Positions 54,647 to 63,456 of a stretch of 64,000 nt of DNA are shown piece by piece. The notes beneath the pieces were generated by a model, which did not search any database, was not told the DNA's origin, and worked only from the letters and a program-made list of their open reading frames with translations. The position numbers were made by a program, and so were the translations under genes. Every line of letters starts with the position of its first letter. The first letter of the stretch is position 1. This DNA comes from Deltaproteobacteria bacterium (GTDB taxonomy: Bacteria > Desulfobacterota > Syntrophorhabdia > Syntrophorhabdales > Syntrophorhabdaceae), in assembly GCA_029777945.1 (NCBI GenBank), contig JAKORG010000004.1, positions 1 to 64,000 on the forward strand, written 5' to 3'.

Positions 54647-56200
54647 TTATGCCTTTTCCTGGGCTGCATTGATACCGGCTATACGGCCGTGAACAACACA
54701 GTCGGGAATTGCATTACTGCCAAGCCTGTTTGAACCGTGGACACCCCCTGTTACCTCACCTGCTGCATAGAATTTCGGTATCACCTTGCCCCATATGTCT
54801 ATTACCTGCGCCTTCTCGTTTATCCTTATACCGCCCATGGTGTGATGGACTGCAGGCCACTGGGCCACTGCATAAAAAGGACCTTTTTCAAGGGGTATCA
54901 TTGCCTTTGTAATAGGTTTATTAAAATCAGGGTCTTTTCCGTCTTTTAGATACTGATTGTGTTTTTTTACTGTCTCCACAAGGTTATTTACAGGCATTTT
55001 TAGTTTTTGTGCAAGCTCTTCTATTGTGTTAGCCTTTATAAAACGACCCTTTGCAATGCCTTTTTCTATCTCCTCCATGGTTCCGCCCATCTTTGTTACC
55101 ATTTCTTCATTAAAAATGGAATAGGTAGGCTTCTGACCTAATTTAATCTGCGCCATGGAACAGACATCCCTTCTTTCAAGTTCATTTACAAACCTCTTAC
55201 CGTTTTTGTCAACATATATAAGACCATATCCCACGCCGTTGAATGGATAGACAGCAGGGTTATCAAGGATACCGGTTTCTGGTTCTGCAAAGGGATATAA
55301 TTGTATAAAGGCCATATGAAGGGTATCAGCACCTATGGCCTGGGCAAACCTGATGCACTCACCCGTTGCACCGGGGTGGTTTGTGCTGTTATATTCTGGC
55401 ACAACAGATGGATTAAATGCCTGACGCATCTTGATGTCCCTGCTAAAACCACCTGATGCCAGAACTAATGCCTTTTTTATCTTTATGTTTCTTTTTCCTT
55501 TTGGTGTCTTTACCTCAACGCCTAAGATAGGCCCTTCTGTATCCTTTCTCCAAATCCATGTAATCTCATTATTTAGTCTTATCTTGGCACCGTATTTCTC
55601 GGCAATCTTTCTAAGTGGTTCTGTAAAGCCCCTGCCAACACCTTCTGCAACGGTATGGGTCCTGTATGCACTGTGGCCGCCTGCCCTTGTTAGGGCCTCA
55701 CGGAGTTTACACCCACCTTCTTCTATCATCCAGTTAAGGGCATCTGCTGAACCTTCTGTTAAGTTTTTGACCAGGACAGGTATATTGTAATAATCTCCGC
55801 CTTTTAATGTGTCATCAAAGTGCTGTTTTGGGCTGTCATTACCGAGATTTAATTTTTGCCTCAGATGGAGTTTACTGTCCCATGCTGCATAAACACCACC
55901 ATTTATAATGGAGTTTCCACCGTATGTGGGCATCTTCTCTAATATCACAACCTTGGCGCCCCTTTTGCCTGCCTCACTGGCTGCTGCAAGCCCGGCAAAT
56001 CCTGAACCTACAACTACCACATCAATCTCTTCATCCCATTTTTTTGGCAGGGTTTTCGCTGCAGCTTCAGCATCCTTTTTGGTTAGATCCAGGGCAAGAC
56101 CCGTTGCAGCGGCAAGCATACCTGCACTTACTCCTGCCTTTAGAAAACCCCTACGGGTAATCTTATTTGGCATGTCTTTAATTTCATCCTTTTTTGCCAT
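54647..56200 (-). CDS. Tat-exported flavocytochrome-type fumarate reductase-like flavoprotein
   Basis: 517 residues from the ATG at 56200, chosen because AAGGAGG lies 6 bp upstream and the product begins with a Tat signal (ITRRGFLKAGVSAGMLAAAT). FAD binding: VVVVGSGFAGLAAASEAGKRG and VILEKMPTYGGNS. The substrate domain has the family residues in LGSNAIPDCVVHGRIAG, HHTMGGIRINEKAQV and FYAAGEVTGGVHGSNR. This is the flavin subunit of periplasmic fumarate, urocanate or methacrylate-type reductases; the electron donor is probably the neighbouring cytochrome. The frame continues upstream without a stop to 56566 (see separate entry). A sigma-54 promoter precedes it. Confidence 0.88.
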   Translation of the reverse strand: MAKKDEIKDMPNKITRRGFLKAGVSAGMLAAATGLALDLTKKDAEAAAKTLPKKWDEEIDVVVVGSGFAGLAAASEAGKRGAKVVILEKMPTYGGNSIINGGVYAAWDSKLHLRQKLNLGNDSPKQHFDDTLKGGDYYNIPVLVKNLTEGSADALNWMIEEGGCKLREALTRAGGHSAYRTHTVAEGVGRGFTEPLRKIAEKYGAKIRLNNEITWIWRKDTEGPILGVEVKTPKGKRNIKIKKALVLASGGFSRDIKMRQAFNPSVVPEYNSTNHPGATGECIRFAQAIGADTLHMAFIQLYPFAEPETGILDNPAVYPFNGVGYGLIYVDKNGKRFVNELERRDVCSMAQIKLGQKPTYSIFNEEMVTKMGGTMEEIEKGIAKGRFIKANTIEELAQKLKMPVNNLVETVKKHNQYLKDGKDPDFNKPITKAMIPLEKGPFYAVAQWPAVHHTMGGIRINEKAQVIDIWGKVIPKFYAAGEVTGGVHGSNRLGSNAIPDCVVHGRIAGINAAQEKA

Positions 56201-56566
56201 TGTTTCCTCCTTATTTACATTATTTTTAAAATCTGGGTAGTTTTTTGTATCTTCAGAAGTATCACCTTTGTTATATTCCATATCCCCAATAGTTGTCTCC
56301 TCAACCCACATGGTATGGTTTATGAGGCCAATCCTCTGTAGTCCCTCAATGATATAGTAAGACAGGGGGCTACCTAAAGTGATGTTGATATCTTCTTTCC
56401 AGTAGAGGTGGATGATATAATCCAAAGGAACTAAACTGTTTTTATAGAATTCAAATCTTACAAGACCCCCATATTGTTCTAAATTGTTAAATACGCCATC
56501 GAGAAAAGACTTTAACTCTTTTTCCTTGTTCAAATTTACCCTGACCTTTATGCACTCGAGATACAT
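56201..56566 (-). other. In-frame coding-like extension upstream of the Tat flavoprotein start
   Basis: 122 codons open in the same frame as the flavoprotein, from an ATG at 56566 (MYLECIKVRVNLNKEKEL) to the internal Shine-Dalgarno and ATG at 56200. The composition is coding-like and resembles a small dimeric alpha/beta-barrel domain (KVRVNLNKEKELKSFLDG, YIIHLYWKEDINI), with a polar linker near the end. The ATG at 56566 has no Shine-Dalgarno and lies only about 4 nt from the expected sigma-54 start site. Either two proteins are made from one frame or a stop codon between two genes was lost. The function is unknown. Confidence 0.6.
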
Positions 56567-56580
56567 TTCAATCTTTAATT

Positions 56581-56596
56581 AGCAAATGTTATGCCA
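56581..56596 (-). promoter_or_regulatory. Sigma-54 (-24/-12) promoter of the flavoprotein-cytochrome operon
   Basis: On the minus strand TGGCATAACATTTGCT matches TGGCAYR-N4-TTGCW at every defined position, with the GG and GC dinucleotides at correct spacing. The start site should lie near 56570. The divergent gene encodes a sigma-54-dependent activator, supporting a real promoter. Confidence 0.8.
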
Positions 56597-56644
56597 AATT
56601 TTTTTTCAACAATATTAAAGAGTTACAATGATAAGATGATGAAA

Positions 56645-56682
56645 CTGACAAATTTTACAGAAAAAACTGTTAAATTTTTCAG
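56645..56682. promoter_or_regulatory. Paired 16-bp dyads, candidate activator-binding sites
   Basis: CTGACAAATTTTACAG (56645-56660) and CTGTTAAATTTTTCAG (56667-56682) share CTG-N2-AAATTTT-N-CAG and are each dyad-symmetric; an A6 spacer sets their centres 22 bp apart, two helical turns. They lie 75-112 bp upstream of the sigma-54 start site, ideal for an enhancer-binding activator, and just ahead of the activator's own gene. Confidence 0.65.
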
Positions 56683-56702
56683 TTTAATTGTATATCTATT
56701 AT

Positions 56703-58262
56703 ATGTTGCAGGGCTTAAATATAGATAAAGGGCACTTTTTTAGAGAACTGACCATCAGGATATGTAGTAGCCTCGATATAGCAAAGGCGCTTCACAGTTG
56801 TTTTTTGTTTTTAAAGGATATCATGCCCGTTGAAAAACTTGTCCTTATTACCTATGAAAGTAAGATTGGCACCATAAACATAGAGGCTATAGCTGATTAT
56901 GAAAAAGGATACAGCAGGGATATAAAGGTCCCCATCCCAACACAACTCCAGCATGAACTTGAGATAGTAAAGGATCTTCAAAGGATAAGGTACATAAAAG
57001 ATATATCTAAAGACCCATTTATTTTTGGTATTGCAGACATACTTGGTTTTATAGATTTACAGGCAATTGTTACCCATTTTATCCTTGAAGGAAGATATAT
57101 GGGTGCATTTATAATAGTTTTAAAAACCCCTATTCAAGATTTTACTAATTATCTGGAATTATTAGAGTCCATTAATGAACCTGTAGCAATAGCATTAAAT
57201 AATTGCAAGCAATTCAAAGAGCTGTTAATGCTAAAGGATGCCTTATCAGAAGAGAGAAACTACCTCAGAAACGAATTGAAAAAGGCAGCTAAAATCGAAT
57301 TAATAGGGGCAGATTTTGGGCTAAGAAAGGTAATGGAGAGGGTAAATCAGGTGGCGCGCCTTACGAGCCCTGTTTTAATTTACGGTGAGACAGGCACAGG
57401 AAAGGAGATTATATCCCAAATCATACACAACCTCTCTCCAAGGTCAGACGGTCCGTTTATTAAATTAAACTGCGGTGCCATACCTGATACACTTATAGAC
57501 AGTGAGCTCTTTGGCCATGAGAAAGGTGCATTCACAGGGGCAATATCGCAGAAAAAGGGCAGATTTGAAAGGGCAGACAAGGGCACAATCTTTCTTGATG
57601 AGATAAGTGAGTTGCCTCCAAACGCCCAGGTAAGGTTGCTTAGAGTCTTGCAGGAAAAGGAGTTTGAGAGGGTAGGGGGCACGCACCCTATAAAAGTCGA
57701 TGTAAGGATAATATCTGCTACAAATAGAGACCTCAATGAGCTTGTTAAAAAAGGTTTATTTAGAGAAGACCTATATTTTAGATTAAATGTCTTCCCTATC
57801 CACATCCCACCCCTTAGAGAGAGAAAGGGTGATATACCAGCACTCGTTCATCATTTTATAGTGAAAAAATTCAAAGAGATGGCCCTTCCAGATATACCTG
57901 TCTTAGAAAAGGGTGCTATAGAGACACTTTTAGAATACGATTGGCCTGGAAATGTAAGGGAATTAGAAAATGTTGTAGAAAGGGCAATAATACTATCCAA
58001 GGGTAGACCCATTGATTTTAAAGATATATTAAAGACAGGCAGTGAATCAAAGAAACAACTATCTGATTTTAATGCAAACATATTTCCAACCCTTGAAGAA
58101 GTAGAAAAAGAACACATAATAACGGCACTAAAGGCAGCAAAGGGCAAAGTGGAGGGCAAAGATGGTGCAGCAAATCTTCTTGGTATAAATCCAGGTACAT
58201 TAAGACACAGGATGAGAAAGCTCTCAATCCCCTTTGGTAGAAAGGCGCCTAATCAGGAGTAA
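56703..58262 (+). CDS. Sigma-54-dependent transcriptional activator with GAF domain
   Basis: 519 residues from the ATG at 56703 (a TTG at 56688 is also in frame; neither has a clear Shine-Dalgarno). The N-terminal ~190 residues form a GAF-like sensor, with no receiver domain. The AAA+ core has Walker A GETGTGKE (~228), the sigma-54 loop GAFTGA (~276), Walker B GTIFLDEISELPP and the arginine-finger region. The C-terminal Fis-type helix-turn-helix is GAANLLGINPGTLRHRMRKL. A small-molecule ligand is therefore likely to control it directly. It is divergent from the flavoprotein gene, whose sigma-54 promoter and paired dyads lie in between. Confidence 0.93.
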   Translation: MLQGLNIDKGHFFRELTIRICSSLDIAKALHSCFLFLKDIMPVEKLVLITYESKIGTINIEAIADYEKGYSRDIKVPIPTQLQHELEIVKDLQRIRYIKDISKDPFIFGIADILGFIDLQAIVTHFILEGRYMGAFIIVLKTPIQDFTNYLELLESINEPVAIALNNCKQFKELLMLKDALSEERNYLRNELKKAAKIELIGADFGLRKVMERVNQVARLTSPVLIYGETGTGKEIISQIIHNLSPRSDGPFIKLNCGAIPDTLIDSELFGHEKGAFTGAISQKKGRFERADKGTIFLDEISELPPNAQVRLLRVLQEKEFERVGGTHPIKVDVRIISATNRDLNELVKKGLFREDLYFRLNVFPIHIPPLRERKGDIPALVHHFIVKKFKEMALPDIPVLEKGAIETLLEYDWPGNVRELENVVERAIILSKGRPIDFKDILKTGSESKKQLSDFNANIFPTLEEVEKEHIITALKAAKGKVEGKDGAANLLGINPGTLRHRMRKLSIPFGRKAPNQE

Positions 58263-58570
58263 CCTCTTTTATAAAATAGTATAGGCTTATAGAGGTTTAT
58301 CTATTGCACACCAAAATTGTTGTCTTGAAATAAATTCGCTTTTCATATAGACTATTGCAATTTTAAACAGTCTTTTATCTTGCCTGTTTTTCTATGTAAT
58401 AGCATATGAAGATTAAGGCAGATTAAGTTAGTTTTATTTTTTCAGATACTAAACATGAATGGGATAACCAACTTAAGAACCGGCATTTAAAATGCGATAA
58501 AATATAAAAGCAAATTAACTCATTTTAGTATAAAAGGAGTTAGAAAGGTTTTTTTAAGAGATAGACAAAA
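58263..58570. other. 308-bp intergenic region ahead of the multi-PAS kinase gene
   Basis: No open frame of interest and no RNA gene signature. It holds an AACCTCT/AGAGGTT inverted pair just after the activator stop, with no T tract, and AT-rich sequence that could carry a promoter for the kinase. A GG-N10-GC pair at 58482-58495 fits sigma-54 spacing but not sequence. I see no convincing regulatory site. Confidence 0.4.
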
Positions 58571-61372
58571 ATGAAAAATAGAATACCAGGCCATATTAAT
58601 GAACTCATTTTAGATAATGTTAGATTCGGGTTGTCTCTTATAACCCCTGATGGTAGATTAATTGCTATAAATAAAACCCTTGCAAAGATATTTCGGTTTG
58701 AATCTCCCCAAGAGATGGTTGATTCCATTAAATCCATAGACAATGATTCGTATTTTGACCCTGAAGAAATTAAAACATGTTTGAAACTTATAGGGGAAAA
58801 AGGCAAATTAGATAATTTCAAATTAAAGGCAAAAAGGAAAGACAAAACCTTGTGTTGGCTTTCTGTAAATTCAAGGGCTATAAGAGATGAAAAGGAAAAG
58901 GCCATCTATATTGTAAGCACCTTTGAAAAGATTGAAGATTTGATAAGTGTTGAGAAAAAAGACGGAATAAACGATTTAATATATCAAATTTTACTCGATT
59001 TATATCAGATGTTAGGTGAACCCCTTGAAAAGATTATATCCTTTGTTGCTGAAAAATGTATGGATATTACAGAAAGTAAGACTGCATACATTGGTTTTAT
59101 CAATGAAGATGGTTTTTTAAAACACATCGTATTGCTTCCAAAGGATACATGCAGGCAGTGCAATGTGAAAGAAAGAATATCTGGACTTAATATAAAAACA
59201 GGTGGGTTATGGGCAGAGGCGGCAAGAAAAAAGCAATCATTCATTATAAACGATTATGACTCACCGGATTTATCAAAGAGAGGCATGCCTGAAGGTCATA
59301 TAAGGATAAAGAGATTTATGAGCATTCCTGTTGTATACAGGGATAGGGTTGTACTACTGGGATGTTTTGCAAATAAGGAAGAGCCTTATGATGAAAAAGA
59401 CGAAGCCCATGCAAGACTTTTGATGCAAGGTCTTTGGAACTTTTTTGAAATGGAAAATATGCAGAAAAACCTCCGGGAGAGTGAATTGCGATACAGGAGC
59501 CTTTTTGAGAATGCAAATGATGGCATCTTTCTTTTAAAAGAAGATAGATTCATTGACTGCAATTCAAAGGCGCTTGAGATTTTTAAATGTAAAAAAGAGG
59601 ATATTATTGGAAAAACACCTTATGAATTTTCTCCTCCCAAACAGCCAGATGGTAAAAATTCAAATGAGAAGGCAATTGAAAAGATTAAGGAGGCATTAAA
59701 AGGAAATCCCCAATACTTTGAATGGGTCCATAGAACCTTTGACGGAGAGGATTTTTATACAGAGGTAAGTTTAAACGCTTTAAAAATAGGCAAAGAAACT
59801 TTTGTTCAGGCAATAGTAAGGGATATAACAGAGCGTAAAAAAGCCGAGACACAGCTTATGTATGAAAGGGAGAGATATTCTTTCCTCGTAGACAGGGTGC
59901 CCTACGGGATGGTTCTCATAGACGAAACAGGAAAGTTTTTATATGTAAACAAGGAATGGGTAGCGCTTTTTGGTTATACCCTGGATGAGATACCAGATGG
60001 AATATCTTGGTTAAAAAAGGCATACCCTGATGATGATTACAGAAAGATGGTTATAGAGACCTGGAAACAAGATATGAAAGACATCCAGATAGGTAAAAAG
60101 GTTCCAAGGATATTTAATGTGACATGTAAAGACGGAAGCATTAAGGTTATTAATTTCAATACGGTACTTGTGGAATACAATCTAATAATAACCACTGCAT
60201 TTGATATAACTGACTATAAACGAACGGAAGAGCAGTTTTTACAGGCCCAGAAGATGGAGGCAATAGGACGTCTTGCCGGTGGTGTTGCCCATGACTTCAA
60301 CAATATGCTCACAGTTATACTGGGCCATGCAAATCTCGGTATGCTCGAGTTAGACCTTGGCCATCCATTATATCAGAGGTTCAAAGAGATAAAAAAGGCT
60401 GGTGAGCGTTCCTCTGAACTTACAAAGAACCTTCTTGCCTTTGCAAGGAAACAGACCATTGACCCCAAGGTGCTAAATTTAAATAGTGCTATTAAAGATA
60501 TGCTAAAGATGCTTATGCGGTTAATAGGTGAAAACATAGAACTAAAATGGATACCAGGAAAAGACCTGTGGCAGACAAAGTTTGACCCTGTTCAGCTTAC
60601 CCAGGTGGTGATGAATCTTGTAGTCAATGCAAAGGATGCAATCGCCGATGTGGGCAGGATCACAATAGAAACCAAAAATATAATATTAGACGAAGCTTAT
60701 TGCAAGAATCATTTAGGCTTTTATCCTGGCGAATATGTAATGCTTGCCATAAGTGACAATGGCATTGGTATGACAAAGGACATTTTGGAACATATATTTG
60801 AACCCTTTTATACTACAAAGGAGAAAGAAAAGGGTTCTGGCCTCGGTTTATCCACTGTTTACGGTATTGTGAAGCAGAATAACGGATTTATAAATGCATA
60901 CAGCGAACCTAAAAAGGGCACCACATTTAAGATTTATCTGCCCCGTTATGTAGGGAAAGAAGAGGTGCATATTATAGCAGAAACAGAGGCATATCCTCAA
61001 AGTAAAGGGGAGACAATCCTTATTGTGGAAGATGAAAAAGATGTGCTCGAACTATGCGTATCCATGCTTGAAGAATTGGGATATAGGGTTATATCAGCCT
61101 CAACCCCTTTTGAGGCCATAAATAAGTTTAAAATGCACAAGGATGAAATAGACTTACTGATAACAGATGTGATTATGCCGGAGATGAACGGTAAAGAGCT
61201 TTCAAAGATGTTATTAAGCATCAAGCCTGACCTTAAATGCATTTTCATGTCAGGATATACGAATAATGCCATCATTCACAATGGTATAATTGAGAGCGGG
61301 ATAAGCTATCTCCAGAAACCTTTTACGCTCCACGAGTTATCCTCAAAGGTTAGAGAGACCATAGAAAAATAA
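58571..61372 (+). CDS. PAS-GAF-PAS-PAS hybrid histidine kinase with receiver domain
   Basis: 933 residues, no membrane segment, so a cytoplasmic sensor. Order: PAS (~8-110), GAF (~135-300, with TCRQCNVKERISGL carrying a C-x2-C pair), PAS (~308-425), PAS (~435-555), HisKA with His in GGVAHDFNN (~572), HATPase (NLVVNAKDAI, ISDNGIGMT, GSGLGLSTVYGIVKQ) and receiver with Asp in LITDVIMPEMNG (~862). The kinase-receiver half closely resembles that of the CHASE8 kinase at 13009. No response regulator with an output domain is adjacent; the sigma-54 activator upstream has no receiver, so a direct phosphorelay to it is not evident. Confidence 0.9.
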   Translation: MKNRIPGHINELILDNVRFGLSLITPDGRLIAINKTLAKIFRFESPQEMVDSIKSIDNDSYFDPEEIKTCLKLIGEKGKLDNFKLKAKRKDKTLCWLSVNSRAIRDEKEKAIYIVSTFEKIEDLISVEKKDGINDLIYQILLDLYQMLGEPLEKIISFVAEKCMDITESKTAYIGFINEDGFLKHIVLLPKDTCRQCNVKERISGLNIKTGGLWAEAARKKQSFIINDYDSPDLSKRGMPEGHIRIKRFMSIPVVYRDRVVLLGCFANKEEPYDEKDEAHARLLMQGLWNFFEMENMQKNLRESELRYRSLFENANDGIFLLKEDRFIDCNSKALEIFKCKKEDIIGKTPYEFSPPKQPDGKNSNEKAIEKIKEALKGNPQYFEWVHRTFDGEDFYTEVSLNALKIGKETFVQAIVRDITERKKAETQLMYERERYSFLVDRVPYGMVLIDETGKFLYVNKEWVALFGYTLDEIPDGISWLKKAYPDDDYRKMVIETWKQDMKDIQIGKKVPRIFNVTCKDGSIKVINFNTVLVEYNLIITTAFDITDYKRTEEQFLQAQKMEAIGRLAGGVAHDFNNMLTVILGHANLGMLELDLGHPLYQRFKEIKKAGERSSELTKNLLAFARKQTIDPKVLNLNSAIKDMLKMLMRLIGENIELKWIPGKDLWQTKFDPVQLTQVVMNLVVNAKDAIADVGRITIETKNIILDEAYCKNHLGFYPGEYVMLAISDNGIGMTKDILEHIFEPFYTTKEKEKGSGLGLSTVYGIVKQNNGFINAYSEPKKGTTFKIYLPRYVGKEEVHIIAETEAYPQSKGETILIVEDEKDVLELCVSMLEELGYRVISASTPFEAINKFKMHKDEIDLLITDVIMPEMNGKELSKMLLSIKPDLKCIFMSGYTNNAIIHNGIIESGISYLQKPFTLHELSSKVRETIEK

Positions 61373-61388
61373 AATATTAATTTTTTTA

Positions 61389-61416
61389 TTGACACCAATC
61401 TATTTTTGTATTTAAT
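61389..61416 (+). promoter_or_regulatory. Promoter of the aroFBD operon
   Basis: A consensus TTGACA (61389-61394) and TTTAAT (61411-61416) with a 16-bp spacer. The start site would be near 61423, giving a leader transcript of ~150 nt before the terminator. Confidence 0.6.
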
Positions 61417-61451
61417 TTAATACAATGGAACTTAATCACATATATCAAGAT

Positions 61452-61532
61452 ATGAATCTGAAAATCAATAACAACACAATCAATTATGGTTACTGGTATT
61501 TTTATGTATTTTTGCACCCGTGGTCTATGTGA
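61452..61532 (+). CDS. Aromatic-amino-acid leader peptide (26 residues)
   Basis: A short frame from ATG 61452 (an alternative ATG at 61425 is in frame) ends in TGA at 61530-61532 and encodes NYGYWYFYVFLHPWSM at its C-terminus: four Tyr, two Trp and two Phe in 16 residues. It has no strong Shine-Dalgarno. The codons (61485-61511) stand directly before the antiterminator arm, so ribosome stalling when Tyr, Phe or Trp tRNA is scarce would favour read-through into aroF. Confidence 0.75.
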   Translation: MNLKINNNTINYGYWYFYVFLHPWSM

Positions 61533-61587
61533 CCATCAGGAGGTCTATTAAAAGGCCATGGGTGCAAAACCCATGGCCTTTTTTATT
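61514..61587 (+). terminator. aroF attenuator: mutually exclusive antiterminator and terminator
   Basis: GCACCCGTGGTC (61514-61525) can pair over 12 bp (two G-U) with GGCCATGGGTGC (61554-61565); the same segment otherwise forms the terminator AAGGCCATGGGT (61552-61563) with ACCCATGGCCTT (61569-61580), followed by a T tract. ATGGTTAC (61486-61493) and GTGACCAT (61529-61536) give a protector hairpin. This is the complete classical attenuation set. Confidence 0.85.
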
Positions 61588-61609
61588 TTGATTTTTTCGG
61601 AGGCAGGCC

Positions 61610-62425
61610 ATGAGAGACATAAAATTGGCGGCAATAAAAAAGGAGGATTCAAAAACCATAATTTATGTAGATGATGTGGCAATAGGAAACGGTTTTTGCG
61701 TAATAGCCGGTCCTTGTTCTGTAGAAAACGAAAAACAGACCATAGAAACTGCCATTGCAGTTAAAAAGGCAGGGGCAGATATGTTAAGGGGCGGTGCCTT
61801 TAAGCCGAGAACATCACCTTATGCCTTTCAGGGTCTCGGACTTATGGGTTTAAAGATATTGAAAAAGGCAAAAGCTGAGACTGGTCTCCCCATCGTGACA
61901 GAAGTAATAGATACAAGGGATGTGCCCTGGGTGAGTGAATATGCCGATGTATTACAGATTGGCGCAAGGAATATGCAAAATTTTTCCCTTCTTAAAGAGG
62001 TGGGCAAGGCAAGAAAACCGGTGCTGCTAAAAAGGGGTATGAATTCTACTATTGAGGAATGGCTATATTGTGCAGAATACATATTAAACGAGGGTAACCC
62101 AGAGGTTATTCTCTGTGAGAGGGGTATTAGAACCTTTGAGACATATACAAGAAATACCCTCGATATTAGCTCTGTCCCTTGCCTTAAAGGATTAACCCAT
62201 CTACCGGTAATAGTCGACCCATCCCATGCATCGGGCATGGCAAACCTTGTGCCATATCTGTCATATGCAGCAGTTGCAGCAGGGGCTGATGGTCTGATTG
62301 TTGAGGTCCATATAAAACCAGAGGATGCCATCTGTGACAAAAATCAGACCTTAAATACAGTAGAATTTGCACGAATGATGAAAAAGATTCGTAGCCTTTA
62401 TGCCTTTATTGAGGAAAATCAATGA
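61610..62425 (+). CDS. aroF: 3-deoxy-7-phosphoheptulonate synthase, type I-beta (DAHP synthase)
   Basis: 271 residues. Catalytic motifs of the I-beta class: [50 protein letters not shown] and [12 protein letters not shown]. It condenses PEP and erythrose 4-phosphate to open the shikimate pathway. The N-terminal ferredoxin-like regulatory domain of Thermotoga-type enzymes and any chorismate mutase domain are absent, so allosteric feedback by aromatic amino acids is not expected; control falls to the attenuator just upstream. The start follows GGAGGCAGGCC. The stop overlaps aroB by 4 bp (ATGA). Confidence 0.95.
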   Translation: MRDIKLAAIKKEDSKTIIYVDDVAIGNGFCVIAGPCSVENEKQTIETAIAVKKAGADMLRGGAFKPRTSPYAFQGLGLMGLKILKKAKAETGLPIVTEVIDTRDVPWVSEYADVLQIGARNMQNFSLLKEVGKARKPVLLKRGMNSTIEEWLYCAEYILNEGNPEVILCERGIRTFETYTRNTLDISSVPCLKGLTHLPVIVDPSHASGMANLVPYLSYAAVAAGADGLIVEVHIKPEDAICDKNQTLNTVEFARMMKKIRSLYAFIEENQ

Positions 62426-63456
62426 GAAAGATAATGCTTTTAACTAAAAATAAGACCTCCACTATTTTTGTGGGTGCTGATATGGATATTGTCTTTGAGC
62501 TCTGCAACAAAGCACAAGCCGTTGTTATTACAGATAAAAATGTAGACCTGTTGTATGGAGATAGGTTTAAAGGTGTAAAAAAGGTCATATTAGATTGTGG
62601 TGAATCACATAAGACTTTAAATACAGTGCAGTATGTTTATGACAATCTTCTTAAATTCGGATGTGAGAGAAATAATACAGTAATTATCGGTATTGGTGGT
62701 GGTTTGGTTTGTGATATTGCTGGCTTTGTAGCATCTACATTTTTAAGGGGACTTTCTTTTGGCTTTGTGGCAACAACCCTTCTTGCCCAGGTGGATGCTG
62801 CTATAGGTGGAAAGAATGGGGTGAATTTTAACGGTTATAAAAATATGGTGGGCACTATAAATCAGCCTGATTTTATAATCTGTGACTTTTCAACATTGAA
62901 GACACTTCCAGCCCATGAATTATCAAATGGTATGGCAGAACTCATAAAACATGCTGTAATAGGTGATAGAGAGTTATTTTATGAAATAGAAAAAGAAAAG
63001 AAGGCTTTTTTAGATTTAGACTTACACCGTATTGAACCTCTCATAGTCAAATCAATGAAAATAAAGGTAGATATCGTAACAAGGGACGAAACTGAAAGGC
63101 ACGAAAGGAGAAAACTAAACTTTGGTCATACCTATGGTCATGCAATTGAATCACAGTTTGGTTTAAGTCACGGCGAAGCAGTAAGTATAGGCATGATGCT
63201 CGAGACAAATCTATCCATATCAAGGGGGCTTTTGGAAAAAGAGGCATTAAAACGTATAAAAGAACTTCTTAACTACTTTGGTTTGCCCACAGAAATGGGC
63301 AGAATTAATAGACATATCCTTATGGATGCCATAACAAAGGACAAAAAGAAGGATGGCAATGAAATTTATTCTGTTTTGATAAAGGGTATAGGAAATGCCG
63401 TTATAGAAAAGGTAAGCATTAAAGAGATAAGGGGGGTGCTATATGATATGCATTAG
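62422..63456 (+). CDS. aroB: 3-dehydroquinate synthase
   Basis: 344 residues. NAD and metal-site motifs: [57 protein letters not shown] and [13 protein letters not shown] with the zinc His residues, then [11 protein letters not shown]. It converts DAHP to 3-dehydroquinate. It overlaps aroF by 4 bp and aroD by 14 bp, so translation of the three is coupled. Confidence 0.96.
   Translation: MRKIMLLTKNKTSTIFVGADMDIVFELCNKAQAVVITDKNVDLLYGDRFKGVKKVILDCGESHKTLNTVQYVYDNLLKFGCERNNTVIIGIGGGLVCDIAGFVASTFLRGLSFGFVATTLLAQVDAAIGGKNGVNFNGYKNMVGTINQPDFIICDFSTLKTLPAHELSNGMAELIKHAVIGDRELFYEIEKEKKAFLDLDLHRIEPLIVKSMKIKVDIVTRDETERHERRKLNFGHTYGHAIESQFGLSHGEAVSIGMMLETNLSISRGLLEKEALKRIKELLNYFGLPTEMGRINRHILMDAITKDKKKDGNEIYSVLIKGIGNAVIEKVSIKEIRGVLYDMH

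Noticed and set aside
58482-58495. Second sigma-54 promoter ahead of the multi-PAS kinase
   Set aside because: GG-N10-GC spacing fits, but flanking bases disagree with the consensus and the match lies within a simple GCATTT-A-AAATGC palindrome, so chance is likely.
61486-61551. Alternative leader peptide in another frame (ATG at 61486 to TAA)
   Set aside because: It would also translate through the antiterminator, but it lacks the dense Tyr/Trp/Phe codon run of the 61452 frame and has no better ribosome site.
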